Below, one piece after another: positions 20,960 to 31,543 of a stretch of DNA of 64,000 bases; the first letter of the stretch is position 1, and every line of letters begins with the position of its first letter. Position numbers and translations under genes: made by a program. Under the pieces are notes generated by a model. The model did not search any database and was not told where the DNA came from. It was given only the letters and a program-made list of their open reading frames with translations. The stretch is from Diphasiastrum complanatum (lineage: Eukaryota > Streptophyta > Lycopodiopsida > Lycopodiales > Lycopodiaceae), in assembly GCA_029204225.1 (NCBI GenBank), contig CM055103.1, positions 18,674,925 to 18,738,924 on the forward strand. The letters run 5' to 3'.

Positions 20960-22260
20960 AATTATTTCTAATCATTGAATAGGCAATTTATTGTTCGGTT
21001 CAAATATTTTAATAATATTTATTTTGCATTTGGGATATGAAAATCCCACATTGAGAAAATATTATTATGATCATAATCCATTGTTGAGGCACTAAAACTT
21101 GGGTTGATCACATTTGAAAATGGCAAAGAATATTTTGTATGAATATTCATTTCCAATAAACTAAAATGAATGGAATATCTACAAAGAGTAATAATATCCT
21201 TCTCACATAGAGTTTCATCAAGGAATCTCTCATATGACACACGATCATATTCAAAAATATTATAATCCCCAATGAAGTGAACCAATTGGAAACTATAAAA
21301 AGAAAAGGATCTTCAGGTACTTGTCCTATATTAGTGTCAAGGAAATTTTCCAGCTTGTACATCAATGATTATATCCTCACGAATGTGAAACAATCATATA
21401 CGTAAATTTCACCATTGTTAATCTCATTTCGCAAGAAGTCGTGGACAATGTAGGATTAATCTTTGACAAGTTTTTTATCTGGATGTGATGCAATAGTTTT
21501 GATCTCAAGGAAGACATAGTCCTTGAGTGATATGCCTTAATGACAATTGCATTGTTTGAACTGGCCTTTGCATCGCTCTTTTAAAATTCAATACTCAAGA
21601 TAATCATATTACCCTAAAAAAATTTCTCATTAATTCCTCCGTCCTTTGTTAATTTTGGTGTCCTTGTATTGGCGATCTATTCTCTCTTATAATTTCATTG
21701 GTTGCTCCAAGTTGGAAATTAGATTGGTGTTGCAAATCCTATGAATACTTTGCAACAATGCATGAATGTTAAAACCACTTCCTGTGGATTCAATAGGAGA
21801 GCAAGAGTTGTGAACATAGTAGCTTCATTCAACAAGCTTTTCCATTTATTTTTTTGTTGATTCCATCATTAGACTTGAGTCGCTTGAATCATATGTTTCA
21901 ACTTGCTCCTCATTTGAATCCACTCGACTACGTTGTTATGTACTTTTATTGCTCTGTTGTTGCTAGATGACTTGACTTTGCAAATACAATGGCTCCTTCT
22001 GTGTCAAATGCCCTTCAACAATGATTTATACTTGATCTTGGACTTCTACTTTACTTGAATTAGTTTAGGTGACATCTTCTTTGATTATTATTTTTCTTCA
22101 TCAATGATTCTTCATCTGATAACATTGTGAAGAAGCATCGGCATCAGTTGACTCATCACTTTCTTAATTTCATAAGCTAGAAATATTTTCTAATTGAACT
22201 CTTGAAGCATTATCTTTTACTTGGACATTTGAATGAAAATTCGTTTGTGCACTTTTGGTT
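20960..22260 (-). pseudogene. Unidentified decayed protein-coding sequence
   Basis: The minus strand has a chain of frames joined by single stops or frameshifts. An acidic Ser/Asp-rich part near 22150-21850 precedes a segment beginning LENFLDTNIGQVPEDPF (21350) and HFIGDYNIFEYDRVSYERF (21280). The frame overlap at 21285 looks like one indel. Composition and continuity suggest a former gene of a few hundred residues. I do not recognise the family. Confidence 0.35.
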
Positions 22261-22449
22261 GTTGTAGATTGTTGGCTTATGTCATTGATTGTCAAAATTG
22301 GAACTTGCATGACAACAAAAATAATAGTCCAAAAAACTCAACCATTCTCTTATTCCATTAAATGGTTTTGGCAATCAAAAGTAGGGATAGTTAGAGATAT
22401 AAAAGGATATGTAAATATATCTGAAATTGAAAATTAATGACTCATTGGC

Positions 22450-24740
22450 TTTATGTCACTACTTGAATTTGATTACAAATTTGTGAAGGTCACAGTTATC
22501 AACAAAAACAAGAAGGATCTGCCAATAACAATCGACAAAAAGAAAGATCACAAATAGGTAGTACCTAAAATTCGATCTTTAGACTAAATTTCAATTTATT
22601 ATATCCTACAATATGAACATAGGATCAAATTTGCTCCATGAGCCATCTAGAACCACAAAGTTTTTTCATTGCGATACTCCTCACAATTTAATGAAGTCCA
22701 CATATGACCTATCCTAGCCCTTCTAGTCACCTTGTCCACATAGTCTCGTGGCTATCCGGAGATTATGATACTTATGGAGTTTCTATCGATCTGACACTAC
22801 CAAGATCAAGATTCAAAAATATGCAAATACCCTGTACCACTACCACTGTACCTTATTATGCCCACTTTAATTTATCTGATTATTTATAACATTTATCTTG
22901 AGCTTGAAAAAAGAGAATGTTGCTTTCAACAACATACAATTTATTACCAAACTTTGATACCTTATAATCAATCCCATATGAGAATGCTCATCATTCTTGG
23001 TCTTGGGTTAAACATTAAATTATTATATCAACTAGCCATAAATGAGAAAACCTTAAAATTAAGTCAAATTATTTGGTCAAAAAATTCTATGAAATTGACT
23101 TAAATATTAGAATGAGCGTTATTGAATGACCAAACTTAATATAATACTCAATTAACCCAATCACTAAATTTGATTGTCTCTCAATAGGAAAAATTATTCT
23201 GAATATCAGATCCATTATCCAAGAGGTCCAATTGATGATAAATATCAAATTTATTATCTAGTAATACCATCTTACCAAAAATATCAAATTTATTATCCAG
23301 TAATATCGTCTTACCAACTCGTGTGTGCAATCATTGATTCAAGGACATTCGAATTATCCCTTCACCCCCTGAGTCATGGTTAGTCAGTGAACTAATAAAG
23401 TTTTTTTTGGATAACATTGTTTTTAAATTTGTGATATGATTCTAGCATAAATTCCATAACGGTATCCAAACTCAAGGCAAAATTGGTTACCCATCGGACT
23501 AACAAAGTTTTTGGACAACATTGATAACCAATTTTACTTAATCGATATCAATATTACTGGCTTTAAATTTGTGATATAGTTTCTTTATAGAATACATACC
23601 CAAATTAAGACGAGATTGGTTACTTTTTGACCTACAATATAAATAAGCCGATTATTTTGGGGGTCAAATAGATACATCAAGTTGCATGTCAAACTGGAAA
23701 AAGATTTTCAATAAGAATTAATAACTTTTTCTTTTATATTCTTTGGATATTGATCTTTTAATTAAACATAGTGACAAAAAAAAAAAGAAAGAGAAATGAC
23801 CTAGACACCCGTTTTTCCAAAAATTGTTTGAAAATTTGTCAAAATATTGAAAATCAATTAAAAATAATTAAAAATTAAAAAAAAATTCAGATTATTATAA
23901 AAGTTTCATTTTGCTATAATTTTGTTAAATATGAAAAAACATAAGCTATTATATATATTTTTAATTTTGAAATTTGTCTCTATTACAAAATTTCAAATGT
24001 GAACAAATTTTTTATAAACATTTTTTTAGAATAATTTTCGATTTTCAAACTTTGAAAATTCAACTTTTGGAGAAACAACTAAAAATATAAATGATTTGAA
24101 CAGTTTTAAAATTCTAAAATCAATTTATTTGTTAAAAAAAATTAAAATACATATATTTAACTTATTTATGACTGATTATGATGAATAAAATATTAATATC
24201 TAAAATTGATTGTAATGAAAAATGTGTACAAGATATAACTAAAAAATCTGTGAAAAAATACATCACTTGAAAATTATCAATCTTGCTCCTCGTATTAGTA
24301 ACACCATTTTTTTTTTTTGATTAGGGGTTTTATCATTTGATATTATGTTAAAACAAAAGGCTCGAACGACATTTAGATCATTTGAATACAAATCATAATC
24401 TATAATGAGATTTTAGATCCACTAAATACAATGCATAATCTATAATACGATTTGTATGAAACAGACAAAATCCAAAAGCAAACAAAAGAAGAGTTTATTG
24501 TCAAATTGAGTTTGACGAGGATCTGTTTCCACACCATTGACTTCATAGTTTGATTGAGAGAATTTTTGAGAGTTTCTTGGCTGAGAAAGGTGGTCGTTTG
24601 AAATCATGCAATGTGGTAGATACTTATTAGCTTTCATCTAAGGTGGAAAGAAACTCGAGGATTTGCTAATGTTGTGGAAAATCAGTTTGAAAGCTTTCTA
24701 CGAAGTTGAAAATCTTTGAAAAATCACAGAAACGGGGGTG
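22450..24740. other. AT-rich spacer
   Basis: It contains a 39-bp minisatellite (listed) and a diverged duplicate of about 130 bp near 23390-23640 (TTTAAATTTGTGATAT and AATTGGTTAC blocks). The rest is very AT-rich without coding motifs. Confidence 0.6.
23201..23317 (+). repeat. 39-bp minisatellite, about three units
   Basis: AAATATCAAATTTATTAT begins at 23240 and 23279, with a more diverged unit before them. In one frame the units read as repeated 13-residue blocks (KYQIYYLVIPSYQ, KYQIYYPVISSYQ), which explains the small open frame here. Confidence 0.7.
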
Positions 24741-24744
24741 AGTT

Positions 24745-24838
24745 TATTTAAAGCCCTATAGTCTATGCACATATGCATAGACCCATCTTTTTCCTTAACC
24801 AACAAAATGGGTGCGGTTTGTACCGACCAAGAAAACTG
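24745..24838 (-). pseudogene. Gypsy RT fragment
   Basis: The minus strand reads [20 protein letters not shown], the start of a Ty3/gypsy reverse transcriptase domain. It is cut off where it meets an opposite-strand integrase fragment. Confidence 0.8.
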
Positions 24839-24890
24839 TTTTTCCTTAACCAACAAAATGGGTGCGGTTTGTACCGACCAAGAAAACTGT
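24788..24890. repeat. 51-bp tandem duplication
   Basis: The unit beginning TTCCTTAACCAACAAAATGG is repeated with a 51-bp period. Each unit spans the junction of the minus-strand RT fragment and the plus-strand integrase fragment, so the fusion came before the duplication. Confidence 0.9.
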
Positions 24891-24988
24891 TACAGCTCCA
24901 GAAGTCGCCAGGTTTTTTGTAGAAAAGATTTATAAGCTATATGGGCTTCCCACCAATATAGTCAGTGATCGAGATCCAAAGTTTACAG
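24862..24988 (+). pseudogene. Gypsy integrase core fragment
   Basis: The plus strand encodes [17 protein letters not shown] and then YGLPTNIVSDRDPKFTG, a Ty3/gypsy integrase core including the second catalytic Asp. It stops abruptly at about 24990, where copia RT sequence begins. Confidence 0.85.
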
Positions 24989-24989
24989 G

Positions 24990-25906
24990 TAACTCTTTAT
25001 GTCAATCATACTTCAGATTATATCATCATTATTTTGTTTTATATTGATGATATTATTATTACGGGAAGTAATGAGCAGCAGGTTGATGCCGTAATACTTG
25101 ATCTTGGTATGGTTTTGAAACCTCAGATTTAGGCCTATTGCACTTTTATCTTGGTCTTGAATTTGTACAAGAAGGGGCTGGAATTTTCATCTCTCAAGAA
25201 TGCTACATGGGGCAGATTTTGAAGTGGTTCAAGATGGAAGATTGCAAGCCGGTTGCTACACCTATGGAGACAGGTATGTGATTCAAGACCGGACATTTCT
25301 CTTATAGTGTCTCACTCATGAGTCAATTCATGCATGCCCCGATGACATCACATTGGAAAGTGTTGAAGAGGATCTTTCAATATCTTCAAGGAACAAGAAG
25401 TCATGGACTGGTTTTTCCTGCTTGTGATGATGCATGTTTGGTTGGTTTTAGTGACTCAGATTGGGGTGGAGATCAAGACACTAGACGCTCTACAAGTGGA
25501 CATTGCTTTTTTTGTGGCTTGGTCAAGTAAAAAGCAGTGCACTGTTGCTACTTCTTCTAGTGAGGCAGAATATAGAGCGATATTTTCAGCCACAACAGAG
25601 TGTTTATGGCTGAGAAGACTACTTGTTGACATGAAGTTTGGTGAGCCCTCAGCCACTCTTATCTTGAGTGATAGTCAAAGTTCTATTGCCATTGCACGGA
25701 ATCCTGTTTTTCATGCGAGGACGAAGCAAATCGAGATCTATTATCACTTTGTTCGGGAGAGACTTCATGATGGCGACATTTTACTTGAATATTGTCCTAT
25801 GGAGGATAATATTGCGGACCTCTTCACTAAGGCGTTGCCTAGAGTCAGATTTGAAGCTTTATGCAAAGCTTTAAATTTGATACCGCGTGTTGGTTTTGTT
25901 ACATAG
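24990..25906 (+). pseudogene. Copia RT/RNase H fragment
   Basis: YIDDIIITGSNEQQ marks the copia RT active site. After a gap come copia RNase H motifs: DSDWGGDQDTRRSTSGH, SSEAEYRAIFSATTECLWL, ARTKQIEIYYHFVRERL and ADLFTKALP. Several single-base frameshifts occur (near 25130, 25290 and 25510). The final stop is followed by a purine tract and an LTR, the normal end of a copia element. Confidence 0.87.
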
Positions 25907-25943
25907 TGAAGATTTCAGTTTTTGCATTGTCATTTAAGGAGGG

Positions 25944-26310
25944 TGTTAGAAATGAATGACTATGCTAAAGTTAATCCATAGGTTACTTTGACCCAAAAGA
26001 TGGAGATTTGTGTAACCATGGGTATTTAGTTATTTAGGCCATCTTAAGTTTGTCTTAAGTTCAGTTGGACCCAATTTTGGTCATGTACTGACTCTGAGTC
26101 CTTAGGGGTCTAATTTTGTTTAGGGGCCCTATCTTGACTTTTGGGGGTGCCTTACATTTAGTAAGTGGTTTACCTTAGGGTTTGGTGGCATTTGGCCACA
26201 TTCAGGTAGAGTACTTAGATGCTCATTGTGTATTCCATTTTTACAGTTTGGCTCTCCATTGCTTTCCATTGCGCTTGTTGCTGTTTTCTCTCTCTCTCTC
26301 TCTTAGAGTT
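25944..26310 (+). repeat. Truncated 3' LTR of a copia element
   Basis: AAGGAGGG followed by TGTTAGAAATGAATGAC is a typical copia polypurine tract and LTR start. The LTR runs at least to the CT run at 26288 and then joins antisense copia integrase sequence near 26305-26320. Its 3' end is missing. Confidence 0.7.
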
Positions 26311-28080
26311 GGAATGCTTCCTCAGGTTTTATCTTTGGTATGGCAATGGTAGGACTTCTATTTTGAAGATAGACTGCCGTACTGCATGCTTCTGACCAAA
26401 AATCTTTTGGTAGTTTCATCTCAGCTAGCATAGATCTGGCACTTTCCACAATCGTACGATTCTTGCTCTTAGCTACACCATTGAGAGCAGGAGTATGAGC
26501 TTGCATAAATGGTCTTTTGATCCCACATTGATCACAAAGATCATTGAAGTCATTAGACTTATACTCACCTCCACTATTTGATCTTAGGACTTTGATCTTC
26601 CTACCTGTCTGATGTTCGACCAATGCTTTGTAGCTCTTGAAATTGTCAAATGCATCCGATTTCTTCTTCAAGAAGTAGATCCACGTCTTACGTGACATAT
26701 CGTCAATAAAAGTCATGAAATAGAAGGCTTTACCTAAGGACATGGTCCTCATAGGCCCGCATAAATCTGTGTGGATCAAATCTAGGATGTTCTTTGCGCT
26801 TGCAACACCCCCTTTATTGAACTTCTCTCGATGCTGCTTCCCATATACACATGATTCGCACATCGATTTCAAGTGGTCTTCTATGGTTAGCAATCCTGTT
26901 ACCATCTCCAATTTCCTCATCAAACTGAGGCTTCCCAAGTTCAAGTGACCAAGCCTCTTATGCCACAACTCAGTCTGCGATGGAATGGACGACACGAGTC
27001 CATGTTGCCTCTTGATTGTAGCATTCAACCTGTACAATTTTGTATTGGTCTCCCTTACTCCATCCGCAATAACTTTGAACTTTTGGTTCACATCCTTCAC
27101 AAAGCAACGATCATGGGCGAATTCTACTTTCAACTTTTGATCAGTAATGACTCCAACAGAAAGTAGATTTTTCTTCAAACCTGGTATGAAAAGTACCTCC
27201 CTGGTCATCCTGCTTTTGCCATCAGGTAGTTGGATTGAAACGGTGCCTATCCCCTTGATCTTGCACACATCGCCATTTGCTTGTGAAACGGACGTTCCAT
27301 TATCCAACACTTTCAAGCTACTGAACCAATTCTTGTTACCTGTCATGTGTCTTGTGGCTCCCGAGTCAATATACCACGGTTGATCATCTTGATTAGATGA
27401 CAATGCAGATATGAAGATGCTAGAGTCTTCAATCTCACCCTCATCGACAAGGTTGCCTGCTTGCTTTGGTTTCCCCTTCCGCTAGGAATTTTTGACATTC
27501 ACTCTTCCAATGGCCCTTTTTACCACAATGGAAGCACTTGCCTTTCTTCTTGGTCTTACTGGAAGATCCCTCATCCTCTTGAGTCTTGGAAAATTGCTGT
27601 TTAGACTTCTTCTTGCCCTTGCCTTTGCCTTATTTTTGGCGTGTCGCAAGTGCTTGATCGTCAGTATTTTGATGTCTTGCTTTCACCATTTCTCGCCGTT
27701 GCTCTTCCTGCATCAAGCTCGTCAAAGGTTGGCAATCTTTCTCTTGATGCTATTCTGCTCACAAACATTTGATAGGGTTCTACAATGCCGCACAATGCAT
27801 TGTGCACCAGCTCCACATCACATATGCGCTTACCAATAGAATGCAGTTCATCCCTTATTGTCTTAATTCTGGTCATATAAGTCTGAATGTGCCCTCCTTG
27901 CTCCATACAAGCACTATTCAGTTTTGAATTCAGAAACATGATTCTTGACGAATTTGACATCTCGCGGTGTTCCTTCCAAAACTGTGGACTCCGATTATCT
28001 TGGTAAGAAGTCTGAAAGTACTCGGGAACTAAATACGATAGTCGTAGATCTATGTCGGATAGGGATTTGGAAATTGGCGG
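26303..28080 (-). pseudogene. Antisense copia fragment: gag, protease, integrase
   Basis: On the minus strand, gag sequence (MFLNSKLNSACMEQGGHI, about 27960 down) is followed by a CCHC knuckle CFHCGKKGHWKSEC near 27545-27500. Protease is WYIDSGATRHM near 27375. Pre-integrase has LWHKRLGHLN and CESCVYGKQ, and integrase has LIHTDLCGPMRT and VLRSNSGGEY. The final integrase motif reads NGVAKSKNR where NGVAERKNR is expected, so the catalytic Glu is lost. The fragment ends at about PEEA, before the RT. At least one stop or frameshift lies between gag and protease. Confidence 0.88.
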
Positions 28081-28099
28081 CAGATTCATGTCCAAGTAT

Positions 28100-30450
28100 G
28101 AATAGGAGCTTGTGTCGTCTGTAAGACCAATGATATATAACCACGTAACCCTCAAGAAGACGAGGTTGGTTGTCCTGCTGAAACCTGGAGACTAGTGCAG
28201 AGGCAACAAGAGCCCAACTTCTGAGAAAAGTAGCTGGTGCAATGCAAGCAGTAGATACAAGGCCAACACCACCAGAGGAAGTAGGAAGAGAAATTTGCCA
28301 CCTAAAAGACTTACCTTCACAAGTGTCAAAGGTCCCTGGCCCCAAAAGACGACCAAATACGCCCAATAAATTATCATCAAAATCCTGAAGTAAGGATATT
28401 ATATCAGATGAAGGATATACGCAACGTAGAAGACAGCTAGGACGTTGAGCAAAGCACTGAGTGAGAATTCCAAATGCAATCTAAAAATTTCCAAGCTTTG
28501 GCAACAAATCAGAATGTCGAGCAAATCCATCCAGAGCCTCCCGCATAAATGAATTGACATATCCAGAAGAACCATTGGGAACACCCAAAGCCTTAATCCC
28601 AAGCTGAGGAGTAATGAAACCTTTAGGTAAGGAGATATCTGCTGGAGGGCCTTTTGGGCACCAAGCAACGCACTTATCCTTGTTCACTGTAAGCCCAATA
28701 GAAGAAAGTTGGGCTGAGAAATGCAAAGAAGTAGAGACGACTTCACTTGCAGTCCCACAATATGAGTATCATCCGCAATAGAGGGGAATACACAGGACTA
28801 AAAAGCTGAAGCTGTAGCACACAATGCACGATAATGTGCCAAAGCAAAGAGAGGACCACCCAAAGGATCCCCTTGTCAAGTTCCTTCAACAGAAGAAATG
28901 ACGATAACATCACCAGCACGAGAAGCATGAGTAAAGTATAAAGGAAAACTTTTTGAATAGAAGCTCCGCACAAAAGGAATGAGCATGACAAGTGTATCTT
29001 GAGCACCACAAAATTCTTGAAAGATAGTCGCCCAAGAAACTGAGTTAAAAGCATTAGCAACATCAATTTGCAATACTACCCAGTCAGGATGAATATTCAA
29101 GATAGCGCGTAAAGCATGAACGACTATCTCACAACCACCAGGAGTAGCACACCCAAATTGAAATGGAAAAAGATGAGCATGAAATGCTTCTCGAAACTGG
29201 AATTAGAGTGCCCTTGCCACCAACCTGTATAAACATTCTCCCACTGCAATTGGACGCACACCACCAGAAGCTTTATCCAATGCTAAAAGACGAGCAACAC
29301 CTAAAAAATGAGCAACTGAAGGTGGGATTTGCTCAGATGCAATGAAAGAGCACACCTTGAAGAGAAGATCAAAGTCACTAGCAGAATCTTCTGGTGAAAA
29401 ACAATCACGTAGATATTCAAAAACCATTCCTGAAGGCCCACCGACTAAGAGGCGAGGACTACGCAGAAAAGCTTTCATAATATGAGCTTCTGCAAGTTGA
29501 AGATCGGAGTTAGGCTAAAAGTCTTCCACAAATAAAGGAAGAGTATCACTTGCGTGGGGATGAAGTAGTTCCAATGCCTGAATAGTTGTAGAAGAAGGTG
29601 CTGCCGAAATTGATGGAGCAAGCGCATGTGCAGCCTGAGAAAATTCGCTAGCTTGTCCAAGCAAAACACAACGACGTAGATGACTATGAATAGGAATGGA
29701 ACCCAAGTCGGAGCCTGAATTAAACTCCCATTTTGCTGCAAGTGCATTGCAACGAACAAAAAAATCCTCTTGCAAATTTTCCCAATCACCTGACATTAAA
29801 CGCCGAATTCTGTTACGTGTTTCTTGATGACCTGCTTCACCACCTCTTGGAGGAAGAGGCAAACACCGAAGGGGAAAGAGCAAAAAAGTATGCCAAGCCG
29901 CAATATCAGAAGGGTTGCTAGCTAAACAGGTCAAAGGTAGTCGAAGAGCTCTTTGAACGTCAAGGCGAAGGGCCTTAGGAATGCAGGCATGAAGGCGTGG
30001 TCAAGGAAAACCAAGATAAAAGGAGCCCAGAATATCAAGATTGTGAGCCCAAGCCCAACTTGAGTCGAGAGGAGAAAGTGGAGCAGGATGAGGGGTTTGG
30101 GTTGATTCTAAAAGGGAAGCTCGTTGTTGGAAGACACTACAAGCATTTTAATGTCTGGAAAGGCTCACACCCAGCATATATAAACGTCCGCAGCCCGGAC
30201 AAGGTACACGAGAGGGATGAGGTATAGGATTCTGCGAGGATGACAAAGGAGAAGAAGAAACAACAGAACGAATATGTGGTGGGCGATACGGTGCAGGCGA
30301 AGAAAGAGATGCACGAAGAGGTGATTCATAGCGAGGACAATTAGAGGGAGGTGGGGATGGAAGAGATGGTGAAGCAGGTCTCTTTTTGTCTTGTTTTGCA
30401 CTTTGATCCATATTGTGAATGTCCGCATTGCCATCATCCATTGAAAATAC
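28100..30450 (-). pseudogene. Decayed zinc-finger reverse transcriptase (non-LTR-like orphan type)
   Basis: The N-terminus contains a C2H2-like finger CPGCGRLYMLGVSLSRH near 30197-30148, followed by a stop. RT motifs follow in order: GGVRPIAVGECLYRLVAR (29260), LQIDVANAFNSVSW (29075), QGDPLGGPLFALAHY (28875) and ADDTHIVG (28780). Near 28230 a C-terminal GGVGLVSTACIAPATFLRSW segment appears. I recall such proteins in mosses and streptophyte algae as stand-alone RT genes of a distinct non-LTR group. No endonuclease is seen. Several stops and frameshifts (for example before QGDP) make this copy dead. Confidence 0.75.
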
Positions 30451-30613
30451 TTGAGGTAACCCAAATAGAAGTCTTGAGAATGTAATTAGGATCTGATTAG
30501 CAAACTTGAAAGTCTGCTTGTAATCTGCTCACTAGAATGTTTTTTTTTTCTTCTTCAAGCTTGGTGAAGCTAACCCCTTAACTGATCCCTGATGAGAGAG
30601 AGATGGTTGTGCC

Positions 30614-30788
30614 ATTATTTTTTGAATACTTCCCACATGTGTGAGTGAGAGTTGGAAGTGATTGAATGCACGTAGTAGTGTGTTTTTGCCATAGGATCTA
30701 AGATTGATCTTGAATCTCAATCTAGTCTTGATCTTGGTGCATCTACACACCTTAGGAGATCACAAGTACATGTTGTGGACAATCCACA
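30614..30788 (+). repeat. 5' LTR remnant of the copia element
   Basis: These 175 bp match 36063-36237 with two differences and end in ATCCACA. The outer approximately 546 bp present in the 3' LTR are absent; upstream is the start of the antisense zinc-finger RT region. Confidence 0.88.
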
Positions 30789-30796
30789 ACTCAACA

Positions 30797-30809
30797 TGGT
30801 ATCAGAGCC
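30797..30809 (+). other. Primer-binding site of the copia element
   Basis: TGGTATCAGAGCC is the standard plant initiator-Met tRNA complement. It lies eight bases after the LTR remnant. Confidence 0.9.
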
Positions 30810-31543
30810 TACCTAAGGTTACCATGCATTTTGATCCATCTAAGTGAAAAAAATTTCATCAATCTTGAGCTAGAAGTTGTCAAGGCCCATTTTCCTAGCT
30901 ATCTTGTTCAATCTTGGATCAAAAGGACATTGATTGGGTTTGACCTGGTATTGTACGGAATCAGGTGCTCAGACACGTGTGAGGAACATCCAATTTCAGT
31001 TTGGAAGTCCTCTCTCATGCTTGATCCATTTATCTTGCTTGATAGCTTGTTTTGAGGCTATTTTTGTCTAGTTTCTGATGCAATCAGTTTCATTCCATTT
31101 GGTTGAGCCAATCAAAAGTTATAACCTTTTGAAGAGGGTTAGTTAGGGCACCTAGACCTGGGTGGACACATTTGGTTTGGTCAAGAGATTGCTTGTTTGA
31201 TCCAAAATCACAATTGAATGCTTACCAATCTCATCTATATGTGATCTAGGCAAAGTTTTGAGATCTTAGCTATTTTGTTTCATACAATATCATTGTATTT
31301 GAGTCAAATTTGGTTTCTTAGTATATTTCACATGTGCTAAGAGTGTTTGATACTGACTTTGCCTATACTCCATCATTTGATGTGAAATAGATCTTGTTTT
31401 AGAGAGATTTGTGTAGCTAGTGAGAATCAATTCACAAATAGTTGCAAGATCTTTCATAGGAGAAGATAGTACTCAATTATTGGATTCTATTGAGAGTGTG
31501 TAGCAACATTTATTGTTCATCATTTGAGTTTTCTTCACTTCAA

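Noticed and set aside
23201-23317. CRISPR-like array
   Set aside because: Direct repeats are adjacent without unique spacers and the sequence is a plant nuclear minisatellite.
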